From Gigaspora rosea (Eukaryota > Glomeromycota > Glomeromycetes > Diversisporales > Gigasporaceae): a stretch of DNA of 64,000 nt. Under the pieces are notes generated by a model. The model saw only the letters and a program-made list of their open reading frames with translations. It had not been told where the DNA came from and searched no databases. Below are positions 25,500 to 36,564 of the stretch, in pieces (position 1 is the stretch's first letter; each line of letters starts with the position of its first letter). The stretch is from contig QKWP01000614.1 in NCBI GenBank assembly GCA_003550325.1, positions 160,319 through 224,318 of the forward strand, written 5' to 3'. Position numbers and translations under genes: made by a program.

Positions 25500-26065
25500 G
25501 GGTTTGCACATGTGAATTCCGTGTTGGCATGGCTAAATGGTCCGAATTGGACCGTCTGCCCGGACATTTTGGACCGTAAATGGACCAGATTTTGCCGCAT
25601 TTTATTAAGCCAAATTTCACGGGTTTTGGCACGGGTCGAGGCACACGTAAGTTCACGTGCATATATTTCTTACGAGTTATAAAGAGTATGATATAATTGT
25701 GAAGGGGTGGCAACAAATATGCATAAGCAAAATATTGCACAGAGTTTTTTTTGTTAGGAATTAAAGAGCTTTTATATAGACGAGATTTTGAGATACAGAC
25801 GATTTTTTAAAAAAAAGTCATTTGTTTTGAATTTTCACGTTACACCTGATCCTGCGATTTTATTGCCATACGAAATGCACGTGCCATTTAAATACGTATA
25901 ATTCCAACTAACGAGCCTATACGTGCCACCCAATGCACGTGCCAAAACCGTAAAACGTAATATACGTGCCATTCTGTCACGTTTTGGTTCATGTTTCATG
26001 CCTTTACGTGCCACATGACACGTGCCTATCCAGACAACTCCGTGCCAACACGTACCAACACCCAG
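25500..26065. mobile_element. Element with CACGTGCC subterminal motifs
   Basis: GGCACG/CACGTGCC motifs cluster at 25500-25665 and 25910-26060, with CCGTGTTGGCATGG near the left and CCAACACGTACCAACACC near the right in opposite orientation. The interior has CACGTTACACCTGATCCTG. Exact ends and duplication unresolved. Confidence 0.5.
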
Positions 26066-26369
26066 ACCACTTTTCTCATAGGGTAGGTACTATGTAAAGT
26101 ATGTAATAGAAAAATAATTAAGTGCTTACTGTACAAGTATGTATTCATATATATATTATAATAATAATTATTACAGTATATACTTACAAAAAACTGAAAA
26201 GCCAGTATAAGTTTAAAGTGTAATTTATTTATATCGACCTATTAAATAATATAATAAACAAACAAAATATTAAAATTATGTTCTTATTTAAAATACATTA
26301 TATTTATGATGTAGACAAGTTTTACACCAGGTGATGCTAGTACATATATAAAAATTTTGATGAGATAAA

Positions 26370-26453
26370 ATTCGCATAATTCAGAAATATGCGCATTAAT
26401 GCGCATTCACGCGCATGATTGAGAATCATGCGCACGCATGAAACCCATCTCTA
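26370..26453. mobile_element. Relative of the 99-bp TAGAGATGGG MITE
   Basis: GCGCATTAATGCGCATTCA and the right end AAACCCATCTCTA match 12959-13057 in reverse complement. The left end is degenerate. Confidence 0.65.
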
Positions 26454-27160
26454 GACCCAGGTGATACTTACCCGGGACAGAACAATAAAAATATTTACTA
26501 TCTTACACATGTTGGATTGGGTTTCAGACTTTCAGACCAGACTCAAACTTTCAAACCGGGCTCAAACCGGACTCGAACCAAGCCAAAGTTTGATATTTGG
26601 ACTCGGACCAGACTGAGTTGTAAAAATAGTTTGAGTCCGAGTCCGGTTCGAAATTTGAACCGGACTCGGACTTGCCTAAAGTCCGGCCTCAGTTCAGGTC
26701 CGTCAGATCCCCAACTTGTAAAGTGCATAAGAGTATATGCTTTGCTGAATAGCACAGTTGACCAAAAGTATGTTTCTACTAAAGTTTCTACACCTTCTGA
26801 CAAAAAACCCCAGAGTTGTCGCTCTACTACTTGTTTTATAGTAACAAAGTCTTCCCACTCGGAGAGTCAAACCTATAAGAAGAAAGTTCTTTTTCATCTC
26901 TATTTCAGTTCTTCTCGCATACGATCTGAAACCCTATATCCAAGTTGCTTCTAGTTAGAATTTTTGTTATATACAAGTATACTAACAACAATGTTTTCAT
27001 AGGTCGGCGTTAATGGAAAAGTTGGAATTGATAATCGTTGAAAAGAGTCCACGATTTATTTATTAATTCATTATTTTATTTATTTATTTATTTATTTAGA
27101 TATTTTTTACAGGCGAGTAAATCTTTTACGGGTAGAAGGGTAGCGGATGGATCTTTTACG

Positions 27161-27407
27161 CAGTGTTGTACATGGGACGCATCCACACTATGTAAAATGT
27201 CCAACATCCAAGATTGTCCAAAATCGCCCAAGCCTATGTCCCATGTTTAAATCAATAAAGTTATTTAAAAAATATATAATTATATATTTTTTTAGGTGCT
27301 GGACTTATTGGAGAAAAAATTAAAATAGATTATCTTAATAAAATTTCAAGTAATTTTAATATGGAAAATGTCCAAAAATGTCCAAAATTGTCCCATGTAC
27401 AACACTG
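27161..27407. mobile_element. hAT-like MITE (TIR CAGTGTTGTACAT), second copy
   Basis: The same family as 7681-7955, with ends CAGTGTTGTACATGGGAC and GTCCCATGTACAACACTG. The target duplication is CTTTTACG (27153-27160) against CTTTTACA (27408-27415), 7 of 8. TGTCCAA motifs are subterminal, and the interior has TTTTTTTAGGTGCTGGAC. Confidence 0.9.
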
Positions 27408-27917
27408 CTTTTACAGGTAGAAGGTAGGACAAATGCATATATACATAATGATATGAATAAAAAGTAAAGTTCCAATTATTCCCAACTATGAAAATAACCA
27501 GAAATTTACTTCTTATTCCCACTATTGTATATAATTATAGCAACGACAAAAGGGGTAGCTTATTATCGAAACAAAAAAATTTATTATTGTTTCGGTTCGA
27601 AAAAAGCGAGGTAGCTTATTTTTGGGTGAAACAAATTTTAGGTTTTTTTGTTCATAAATAAGGGTAGCTTATTTTCGGAGTAGCTTATTTTCAGAAATAT
27701 ACAGTAGTAAATTTAGTGAGGAATATTTTTTTGCATAAAAAAAAGTAGTTTCATAGACAAAATTTTAAATTAGAAGCAATTTTAGCAATTTTTTTAAAAA
27801 TTTTTTTTGTTATACAAAAATTGATCTACATGTTACACCTGATCCTAAATTTTAATTGGTAAATTGACTACAGGTGATTATTACCTGTGGTGTAAATTAG
27901 TAATTTTCTAAAATATT

Positions 27918-28698
27918 ATATATAAAATTTGATTTAAAAAACTTTGTATATACTGTTTGGCATGCTATTGTAATAACAATAAGCTTGTACTAATATCATA
28001 TTTTATATATTCTATTATAAAATTAAACGTATTAGTAAATATAACTTGGGTTAAGTAGTAGGTCAATAATATGTATAAGTATATGAGCATTATTGTTTAA
28101 TAATTATATAGACTAAAGGTCATATTGCATCTCTAATAAAGATCATGATTATTAAAATAAAATGAATTACTTTCAATTACTTTTTAAAATATAACAATAA
28201 CAGCTAATAATTTATTGCATATTTAATTTTTTTAATTGATATGAGTTTGGATTTATTAGTAATAAATATTAATTTACTATACTTCATATGTGTCATTTAT
28301 TTCTAAATATGTAACAAATCTCTTTGTTATATATATTTATTAGTTTGTAAGCTTCTTTATATGTACTTATTTTGTTTTTAACATTTTCTAGTAGATAAAT
28401 CTTCTGTATTATGATTGGTTAATTATCACAGGAAGATCTAAAAAAATTAACCAATTAAATAATATTTTCCTGCACTATCCATTTTGTGCCAGATTATGTT
28501 GATTAGTACTATGCAATAGTACAATAATTATATAATCATACAAAACTGTATATGATTAATTATGTGGTTGAATAATAAGTTTTGTCAGTAGATTAATATC
28601 TTAATCATTTTTAAAGATATAGTTTTAACTTTTATATATATAAATATAGTGGCTATAATAAATTTGTAAAAAAATTTTTAGATATTTTTATCAGATAG
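27918..28698. other. AT-rich, no gene seen
   Basis: Very AT-rich with no supported feature. Confidence 0.45.
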
Positions 28699-28708
28699 TT
28701 TTAAACTG

Positions 28709-29706
28709 TTTTTTTTTTTTTTTTTTGTGTTNNNNNNNNNNNNNNNNNNNNNNNNNNNNNNNNNNNNNNNNNNNNNNNNNNNNNNNNNNNNNNNNNNNNN
28801 NNNNNNNNNNNNNNNNNNNNNNNNNNNNNNNNNNNNNNNNNNNNNNNNNNNNNNNNNNNNNNNNNNNNNNNNNNNNNNNNNNNNNNNNNNNNNNNNNNNN
28901 NNNNNNNNNNNNNNNNNNNNNNNNNNNNNNNNNNNNNNNNNNNNNNNNNNNNNNNNNNNNNNNNNNNNNNNNNNNNNNNNNNNNNNNNNNNNNNNNNNNN
29001 NNNNNNNNNNNNNNNNNNNNNNNNNNNNNNNNNNNNNNNNNNNNNNNNNNNNNNNNNNNNNNNNNNNNNNNNNNNNNNNNNNNNNNNNNNNNNNNNNNNN
29101 NNNNNNNNNNNNNNNNNNNNNNNNNNNNNNNNNNNNNNNNNNNNNNNNNNNNNNNNNNNNNNNNNNNNNNNNNNNNNNNNNNNNNNNNNNNNNNNNNNNN
29201 NNNNNNNNNNNNNNNNNNNNNNNNNNNNNNNNNNNNNNNNNNNNNNNNNNNNNNNNNNNNNNNNNNNNNNNNNNNNNNNNNNNNNNNNNNNNNNNNNNNN
29301 NNNNNNNNNNNNNNNNNNNNNNNNNNNNNNNNNNNNNNNNNNNNNNNNNNNNNNNNNNNNNNNNNNNNNNNNNNNNNNNNNNNNNNNNNNNNNNNNNNNN
29401 NNNNNNNNNNNNNNNNNNNNNNNNNNNNNNNNNNNNNNNNNNNNNNNNNNNNNNNNNNNNNNNNNNNNNNGTTTCCATTTCCCCGGTTCCTTGGATTTGT
29501 CTGTGTCACCAGACACAACTTCGCCCGAAAGCTCCCATTCGAGATGGTAACCAAGGACTACAGGTAATATACCCAACCGATCGACAGGAAACGGTTACCG
29601 TAACACAGGTCTATTTTTCCAAAGCGTCGCCAGTGGGATTTGAACCCTAGACCTGCCACTTGGGGGGTGACAACTTACCAACTTCCCTAAGTCGCCACAC
29701 CCGTGT
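28709..29706 (-). mobile_element. tRNA-derived SINE containing the assembly gap
   Basis: On the minus strand the element starts near 29705 with GGTGTGGCGACTTAGGG..GTTGG, an A-box-like block. GGTTCAAATCC follows at about 29635-29645, a good B box. It ends in a polyA run (T run at 28709-28726). The flanks repeat TTTTAAACTG (28699-28708 and 29707-29716). 739 N (28732-29470) hide the body, so the length is not reliable. Transcription by RNA polymerase III and LINE-aided insertion are family knowledge. Confidence 0.8.
28732..29470. other. Assembly gap (739 N)
   Basis: Unknown bases inside the SINE. Any reading frame across it is an artefact. Confidence 1.
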
Positions 29707-29755
29707 TTTTAAACTGTTTTTAAAATATTAAATTTTAATTTATTATATAAAAATA

Positions 29756-30110
29756 GAAAATTACTACAAATCACCACTGGTGATCATCACCAGTGATCTA
29801 CAATGCATAAAACCAAATAAACAAAACAAACTAAATAAAAATTAAATCTCTTTAATATTAGGATAAAGGTGAGAACTGGGATGGGGCAGAGGGTATAGTT
29901 TATACCAAAATTTTATGAGGAATTTTTTTTTTGCATAAAAAAAAGTAGTTTCATAGGCAAAATTTTAGATTAGAAGCAATTTTAGGAATTTTTTAAAAAT
30001 TTGTTGTTTTTGTTACACAAAATTAATCTAAATGTTACGCCTGATCCTGAATTTTAATTGGTAAATTGAACACCAGTGATGATCACCAGTGGTGATAAAT
30101 AGCAAACTTC
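29756..30110. mobile_element. MULE-like MITE, 9-bp TSD, intact reference copy
   Basis: The target duplication ATAAAAATA is perfect (29747-29755 and 30111-30119). Left end: GAAAATTACTACAA, ATCACCAC, TGGTGATC, ATCACCAG. The right end in reverse: GAAGTTTGCTATTT, ATCACCAC, TGGTGATC, ATCACTGG. The interior has GTTACGCCTGATCCTG. It is the intact counterpart of the split copy at 19570-27909. Confidence 0.9.
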
Positions 30111-30119
30111 ATAAAAATA

Positions 30120-30600
30120 TTGCAATTTTTTTATATAAAAATTGAAAATGCACTTATGGTATTTTATACATGTTACACAAACAATTAGAATAGCCAATAA
30201 AAATTTAAGATCAGGTGTAACATAAAATTTTGTTTCTTTGTTTATTTTTTTAAAAAAACATTCATATCTCAAATTTTGCTTATGAAACTATCTTTGGGGC
30301 TCTAATAAAAAAAATCTCTTGCTAAATTTGTATATACTAATGCCCAGATAAAATCCTAGGCCTCACCCTAACCATAAAGTAATTAAAATTTATTTTTTGT
30401 CTTATAAAAGTTTATTTTTTTGTTACACAAATTTGCAAATCTAATTTACCTATGGTGATAAAACACTTTAAGTACATTTTATAATATTTGTAAAAATTAA
30501 TTAAACTTTATCTTAAGTATATATCTGATATATATATAAAATTAAAAATTTAATTAGTTTTTCTAAAAATTTAACTAATACTAAAATCAAATATGTATTT
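30120..30600. repeat. Fragment sharing interior modules of the MULE-like MITEs
   Basis: AAGATCAGGTGTAAC at about 30208-30222, then TTTTGCTTATGAAACTATC and CTCACCCTAACC, follow the order seen inside 20436-20772. Ends were not identified. No gene. Confidence 0.5.
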
Positions 30601-30609
30601 TTAAATATA

Positions 30610-30824
30610 GGAAAAATATTTTTGGTGCAGGGTGCACACTAGTGCACTCTATAGTAGCAAATACAAATAATGATTAGAGGTAGAGTTAGGGTTAGGATTG
30701 GGTTAAGTTAGAATTAGAATTTAAAGCAACATCATGAGAAGAGCATTTTTTATTAAAAATGCAACTGGGTTGCTCTAGTAAAATTTTGAGAAATATAAAA
30801 AGGGTGCACCAAAAATAAATATCC
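30610..30824. mobile_element. MULE-like MITE, 9-bp TSD
   Basis: The target duplication TTAAATATA is perfect (30601-30609 and 30825-30833). Left end: GGAAAAATATTTTT, GGTGCAGG, GTGCACAC, TAGTGCAC. The right end in reverse has only GGATATTTATTTTT then GGTGCACC. The interior has AGTTAGGGTTAGGATTGGG. Confidence 0.85.
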
Positions 30825-31158
30825 TTAAATATATAATTTATTTTTAAATTAAATATTATAATTTAAAAAATTTATAATTTAAATTTTTTTTGTTTAATTA
30901 TATTTTGTAAAGCTATAGTTTTTTTTTTTTTGGCAATCCTGCCTTTATTGACTAAAGAATGCGCATGTTGTTACATACAAAGGTCTTTAACTACTGTCTT
31001 TAACCCTTCTTTTTCTACAATAAAGACTCACCCGGCTTCTGTATAGTGTCTAGATGCAAACTGCCACAGCAACCTTTTTCCTATCCTCAGGCCTTCAACT
31101 CACTGAAGGAACTTCCTCAGGTCAACGGATGGTGGTCGCTAGCCTTGTCAAGATTGCA

Positions 31159-31800
31159 TTAAGTTTGTTTACCAACCGGTCTATAGAGCCCAGACCATGT
31201 TGGTTTATAGTTAGTTTGGACTAAGTTGGTCAAAAAGATTTCAACCTTGTCCCAACATTTTTTTTCCTTTGCTTTGTGTTCTGATTCCACTTCTCTTGCA
31301 GTTCTTTTATGTGAATTTTCTTTGTACAGCCTACTTCTTACTGTTCTTTCCCTTTTGTCCTTGTTCGAGATACCCTGATTCCTTTCCCATTTGTTCACCG
31401 CCTCACAACGGCAAATCCAAATGATTCGTTTGAACTCCCTTCTGAGCTCGTAGATATATCTTTTTTGGGCATTTTGCAATTCTATACTTTCATCGCTATT
31501 ACTTATAAGGACTCCTCTTATGCAATTTATGCGGTTTTCTAGCCTGTCATTTCTTGATAGTCCGATTAAGACCACTTCTGTGCTTTCATTTTCCATTGTG
31601 GTGACATTTTCATTTCTTTTCCTTTTTTTTCCTCTGGCAAGAAACTGTTCTTCTAGGGTGAGATTTGCAGCTTTGAGCTCAATTTTCCTCCAGAGGATCT
31701 CATATAGTTCGCATCTTGCTAAATGCTCTAAATCTTTTTTTTCCCGGAAAGCATGCTATACAGGTATCTATTGGGTACATCATTGGGTTCCTCTTGTGCA
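31159..31800 (-). pseudogene. LINE ORF2, C-terminal region
   Basis: At 31690-31800 the frames read CIACFPGKKDLEHLARC, a CCHC-type zinc motif common at the C-terminus of non-LTR ORF2 proteins. The open stretch 31596-31159 then encodes a basic tail (RELRREFKRIIW-like composition). 30923-31158 is the 3' untranslated region. Confidence 0.65.
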
Positions 31801-32063
31801 GTATGCTCAGGGTTGGCAGTAAGTCGTTTAAACACTTTGTATCAAATACCTATTCCCTACTACTTTGCAAACTTCTACATCTTGACCCTGCATTTTTCCT
31901 TAAATTCCGCCAAATACTCTTCCAATCAATTTCTGACTCTATACTATTCCTACTTTCTAAATACTCTATACTACTAGTGTGTAACCATTCTACACTATAA
32001 TACAAATTTGGGATGCTATCTATTAAACCTCTAATAGGGGTATCTATTATGTACTGATTTCAC

Positions 32064-32492
32064 CTAGGTACAGCCTTTACCAATTTCGTTCCAACTAATC
32101 ACTTTTCCATTTTTACACCCTTCTTTTGCCAACTTATCCACCTGCTCATTAAAGTAAATGCCACTGTGCCCTTTTACTTTAACGAAATTGGTATCTATCT
32201 CCTTACGTCTAATTAGACTTTCAATCATCGCGAGAATGCTTCCATTCTTCAGCTTTGAAATTTTCGATGTTCTCTGGTTACAAAGCACTTTTTTGATCAT
32301 ACTAATTGCATTTGCACTGTCGGTGTACATGTTAATTTTGCACTTTTGCAGAACTACGAGCAAAGCAATACCTATTGCCCCTAGTTCTGCTCTAGTCGAT
32401 GATAGCCAGTCTCGTATTGCACCTGCAAAATGCGTTAAAATAACTGGATTGGCCTGATCCTGCTCGTTAAGGATGATCCATCCAATACCCAT
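32064..32492 (-). pseudogene. LINE ORF2, RNase H domain
   Basis: Continues the RNase H begun in the previous frame. STRAELGAIGIALLV carries the catalytic Glu, NMYTDSANAI the second Asp, VKVKGHSGIYFNEQVDKLA the His and final Asp. RNase H removes the RNA strand of the cDNA hybrid. One frame break separates it from the RT frame. Confidence 0.85.
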
Positions 32493-32501
32493 TCTTCGTG
32501 G

Positions 32502-34607
32502 CTAGGTGTTATTTCCAGACTCCTCTAATGAACCGTCTGTGTATATACCTAAATTCTGATATGCTGCTAGTTTTTGTGCTATTTCCTTGAGTCTGATTCT
32601 AAAATCTTGCTCTGCAATATATTTATCAATCAATGAGTTTGCCATCGTTTCGACAAATATTTTCACGTCTGGGATTACTGTTATTAGGCCTTGGATTTGC
32701 GATCCACTACGAGCGCTCAAGGAATTAACTATAATCTCACAAAGTGCTCTATTTTCCCCTTTTCTCTTGATGACTCCTTTTTTTAGAGCTCTTTTACCTT
32801 CACAAAACTTTTTCTTAATTAGGCATATCTCATTACCGTTCTCCTCCCCTAATTGACACTCTGCGCATTTAACTAGAGACTTATCATTTTCTTTTTCGTT
32901 GGTCCAGTGCTCAATTTCTATGACTTCTCCTTTTTTCCTTTTGATTCTTCCTATTTCTGTCTTTTCTCTATTTGAACCGAAGAGGACCCATTCCAGCTTT
33001 CTTTTGTCTCTAGAAATCGGTATCAAGGTAGGTTGGGTCGCCAAGCTGTTTCCACACTCTAATCTAAATTGGGACTTTACTTCTCTTGATTTAGTGTCAT
33101 GTATAAGCAGCTCTTCTATTTTTCGAAACCATAATGGTTTTTTTCCACAACCACTAAGGCCTCTAAGTTTTTGTAATTGTGACCATGTCAACAATTGTGC
33201 TCTGTCTTGACTGATTAACTGTTCCACTATTATCCAACGGTTGCTTTTATTCTTCAAAAAACTTTTCTTTTCATTAATACTTAAAAGGGTCCAGATTTCC
33301 CTATTATGTTTATCTGCGAGCTTCAGCACTTCTTCTAACTCTTTGCACTCTACCTTGATCTTAATTGCTTTTGCTTCTTGCACTAATTTTGCATTAAAAT
33401 TGAATCGAAGCTCACTACTCTTGCATCTATCAGTGTTCCAAGAAAGAATACATTCCGTACTTTTATTGTCTAGCTGAACTTGCCTAAGTCTAATCCAGGT
33501 TACTGACCCTACTGTTCCTGTGTTATTTAATCTTTCGATTAGACTTGGTATTTGCTGAGCTAGCCTTGCTTGCCAGATAGTTCTAAGCCCCACAAGATTA
33601 CGATAATGCAGAATTCCATTTGCTGTAGAACTTGCCAACACTGCCTTGTTTTTAATAAGCATTAACCACGGTCTATGCAAACGATCACACACTCGCTTGC
33701 TTACTATATGACATCTCAATCTATATTCTATTCTGGGGATTAAAACCTTGTTGTTGATATATTGTAAATGTCTGAGTGTAACCTTTTTCTTTTTAATAAT
33801 CCTTACTAAGCTTTGAATTTCATGTTTCACTAGTCTTAGACCACAGTTTTTGCCATTTTTCTCAGAAACCCAGATGCCGAGGAACCTTGCCGGGTTATCC
33901 TTCTTATTTGCTTGGATTTCTGTTCCATCGCTAGAGCAAATCTTGCATTCTTGATTTGATGCTTGCTGGTTTCTGTTAATCACTATCAATTCTGATTTGT
34001 TCTTGTTAATTCTAATATCATTTAATTTGTAAAAGTTATCAGCCAACTCTAACATCTCCTCTAACTCCTCTTTGGTCTTGGCAATCCAGGTTGTATCATC
34101 GGTATAAGCCAGAACTGCTTGCCGCCATTTTATATGTTCGATTTTATTAGTACGCAAATCTACAGGCCACTCTACCTCAACTTCATACCCCCATTTTCTC
34201 CGTCTTTGAATCTCACACAAAAGAGGGTCGTAAAAGATATGCCAGACCAAAGGAGAAAGCACCTCTCCTTGATCGATTCCATCACCAGCTATGTCTTGTT
34301 TTGTATTACCAAAGTCAGTTATGATTTCAAACTGTTTTTTGGAGAAAAGATTGACAATATATTTGCAGAGATTCTCCAGAAGCTTAATTCTTCTAAGGGC
34401 CAACTCCAAAGAATCCATGCTTACGGAATCGAAGGCCTTTTGCATGTCTTGGAAAAGGATCCATAGCTCTTTTTTCTTTTCCCGGGCCTCTTCTGTTATA
34501 CAATTTAAAATATGTATAGGATCTTCAGTACTTTCTCCTGACAGACTCGCAAAATTTGGACCTTTCAGTATTTTTTTTTCCTTGAAGATTTGATCTAATC
34601 TTCGCAT
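32502..34607 (-). pseudogene. LINE ORF2, reverse transcriptase core
   Basis: A 701-residue open frame, the longest in the window. RT motifs: LFQDMQKAFDSVSMDSLELA (motif A, catalytic Asp), IDQGEVLSPLVWHIFYDPLL (motif B), YTDDTTWIA (motif C, YTDD in place of the usual YADD), then KTKEELEEMLELADNFY (motif D side). It ends with LGIYTDGSL, the first RNase H block. The open length implies this part decayed late or recently. Confidence 0.88.
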
Positions 34608-34666
34608 TAGTACTTTGTTCAGAACTTTTCATATTGTTTCTAAGAGGATGATAGGCCAAACATTAT

Positions 34667-35779
34667 TCAAATTGAAATTCCAATCCTCTTTTTTCGGTAT
34701 AGGATATAATAGGCCCACTTTCCATTTTGTGGTATTTTGCCACTTGCTAGACACTCAGACAGAAGTTTGATACAAAAGATTGTTGTGTACTTTCCTAGGC
34801 GCCTTAAGACAGGATATGTGATTCCTGATATTCCAGGAGCTGAGTTGTTATGTGATGTGGAAAGTGCCTGTTCCCATTCTTCTAAAGTAATTTCACTTAG
34901 TACTTGGTCATACCATTCTTCTTTTATATCCTCTTTTGGTTTATATTGCTTCTGCCATACTTGATTTAAATTTCTCATGTCAAAATTTCTTTTCCTGAAT
35001 TGTTCTTTAAAGTGTATTTCCACTTGGTCGAGGACTTCTTTTTCTTCTGTATATAACTTAAAGTCATCTCCCACATCTTCACAAACTCTATCTATTTTAA
35101 TTTTCCTAGTCAGCCTTTCTAAAATACTATTTAGCATCAATTTTTGATTTGTAACTATTCTGTCGCACCTTTCTTCTATACACTCCCTGATCTTAGTTTC
35201 TTCTAATAAAATGTTTCTTTTGTTCCATACTTTCTTAACCAATTTAGCCATAAGTTCCAATTGTTTGTAGACTTCATCTGTCCATAAATCAACCTCGTTT
35301 TCAAAAATCAGATTCTCTTCTAACTCCGCTTTGATTATTTTCTCTATGCTCTCCAACTCCTCTTTGTCTTTGAAACTTGGTACTTGTCCTATGTGTTTTT
35401 TAATTTTTCTACACAGTTTGTTTAGTCGTTTGGATAGTTTCAGCAAAATGTTAGTTTGGTCTTCACCAGGATCTCTTGTTTTTGCTGCAGTAAAATGCTT
35501 TTTTGGTAAAATTTTGTTTGCTGCTGTTCTTATACTTGATTCTAACCAATCCCATTTACTATCCAATTCTTACTGAAGAAGCAGTTCTTCTGTTTTAGCA
35601 CTTTCACCATTTGTCTTCTTCTGATTTTCTACTTTGGAATTTAAGATCTCATCAGTTCTTTTTGCGAAAGTGATCCAATCCTCTTCTTGAATTTTATTTG
35701 TATCAATACAAATTTTTTTGCTTTTTGCTCTTCGTCTTTGAGCACTATTTTGGCTAGGAGTACGATTTCTAGCAAACAA
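34667..35779 (-). pseudogene. LINE ORF2, linker and start of the reverse transcriptase
   Basis: Two open stretches (35779-35570 and 35566-34667) cover the charged linker and the RT finger region: EWEQALSTSHNNSAPGISGI (the NsAPG motif), YPVLRRLGKY and GKWAYYILYRKK. They lie directly upstream of the RT core in the same element. Confidence 0.75.
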
Positions 35780-35799
35780 CTAGGCAAGGACCATGTGAT

Positions 35800-36530
35800 G
35801 GTCACTATTCGTGTATAAGCACATCTCCTGTATTTTGCACTTTGCTAGATCAACATGCTAGTTGTGCGATAGCCAAATATAATCAATTTCTGAATCTTTG
35901 GTAGAACCTTTTCGTGTAGTGCTACTAACACCTGTTTCTAAGTGCGTAAAAGTGTTTTTGAAGCCTCTATCTAATAGCTTTTGTAATAGAATTTTCCTGT
36001 TAGGACCTCTGTTTGGATCCTTGCTATTTAATATACTATTATTAGCCTCTATATTAAAATCTCCCATAATTAGAACCTTTGCTTTGCTAGACTTTTGTAT
36101 ATTCTCAACTCTGTCAACTAGAATCTTGCATATCTCTTTCTCCTGTTCTTTGTTGTTAGGTGGGATATAAACAACGAAAAAGTACCAGGCTTCATTTTTA
36201 AATACCATATTTGCTTCGATTGTATAGGGTGACCATTTTTAAAACTCTTGCTAGGTGCTTCTCAATTCTTTTATGAATAATTATTGCTATGCCTGAACCC
36301 TTTTTCTTGTCTTCTTCTGCTGATGCCCAAAAACTTCTGTAATTCTCATCCTTATTCATTAACCATTTACCTTCCTTCTCTTGAATGTTTGTTTCACACA
36401 ACCCAACTATATCTACTTCTTTAGACTCTCTAATTTGGTTTTGTTTGATTTAATCCCGTTAATATTATGAAATGCAAAAGTCAAAAAATTATTTTTCCCC
36501 TCCTTTTTTTCCCAGCACCTGCTGCCTGTG
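35800..36530 (-). pseudogene. LINE ORF2, AP-like endonuclease
   Basis: Blocks in order are FAFHNINGIKSNKTKLESL, GLCETNIQEKEGK (catalytic Glu), GSGIAIIIHKRI, VYIPP, MGDFNIEAN (catalytic D..N), DSEIDYIWLSHN and, just downstream, SDHHMV (catalytic His). These are the standard APE endonuclease motifs that nick the target for reverse transcription. Stops separate the blocks. Confidence 0.8.
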
Positions 36531-36564
36531 CTGCCAGTTTTCTTTAGGATGCCCACGGCTACTA

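Larger units (their letters stand above)
22096..26336. repeat. Copy 2 of the dispersed repeat (inverted copy of 12720-14640), interrupted
   Basis: 22096-23515 and 26120-26336 match copy 1 in reverse complement. The extra 2.6 kb between is accounted for by the hAT-like element at 23547-25438 and a CACGTGCC-rich element at about 25500-26065. Confidence 0.6.
21784..26720. mobile_element. Element with GGACTCGAACC subterminal arrays, inserted in the retroelement
   Basis: Dense degenerate arrays of GGACCTGGACTCGAACC-type motifs occupy 21785-21975 and 26520-26715, in inverted arrangement. They flank the dispersed repeat copy at 22096-26336. Reading frames across the arrays (RTRTRTR-like) are by-products of the repeats. 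Ends and target duplication are not sharply defined. Confidence 0.5.
21050..27060 (-). mobile_element. Non-autonomous polyA retroelement, second copy, interrupted
   Basis: 21200-21780 and 26720-27060 align to consecutive parts of the 1.1-kb element at 54784-55917. Examples are CTTTTGGAG(A/G)GGTAA and CCAAAATGCCCAC near 21707-21740, and CAACTTGTAAAG plus ATAGGTCGGC on the right. The T-rich 3' end is at about 21050. Roughly 4.9 kb of DNA transposons (about 21784-26720) interrupts it. Function as for the intact copy. Confidence 0.6.
19725..27704. mobile_element. ~8-kb Tc1/mariner-like composite (TA target) filled with nested elements
   Basis: The ends are CCATAGATTCCTGAAAATAA on the left and its degenerate partner TTATTTTCAGAAATATACAG on the right, each next to TA. 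Subterminal GGTAGCTTATTTTCGG motifs repeat at both ends (19745-19860 and 27550-27690). These flanks split a MITE whose two halves otherwise join cleanly, which supports a single insertion. No transposase frame was seen. The interior holds at least eight other elements. Confidence 0.6.
19570..27909. mobile_element. MULE-like MITE split into two halves by an 8-kb insertion
   Basis: The left half (19570-19724) and right half (27705-27909) together match the intact copy at 29756-30110. The matches include the ATCACC...GGTGAT...ATCACC end blocks and the TTTTTTTGCATAAAAAAAAGTAG interior. The right terminus has the family's 14+8+8+8 layout. The flanks AAAATAT(A) and AAAATAT(T) are a near target duplication. 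The two halves sit about 8 kb apart because of the element at 19725-27704. Confidence 0.75.

Noticed and set aside
21727-26954. Frames encoding RTRTRTR-like peptides (21727-21924, 26517-26954)
   Set aside because: They are translations of the GGACTCGAACC subterminal arrays.
28678-29650. Long reading frames of 260-307 residues on both strands
   Set aside because: They run through the 739 N of the assembly gap and are artefacts.
29600-29700. A possible tRNA gene (A and B box)
   Set aside because: No cloverleaf closes, and the block is followed by a polyA tail with flanking duplication, so it is a SINE head.
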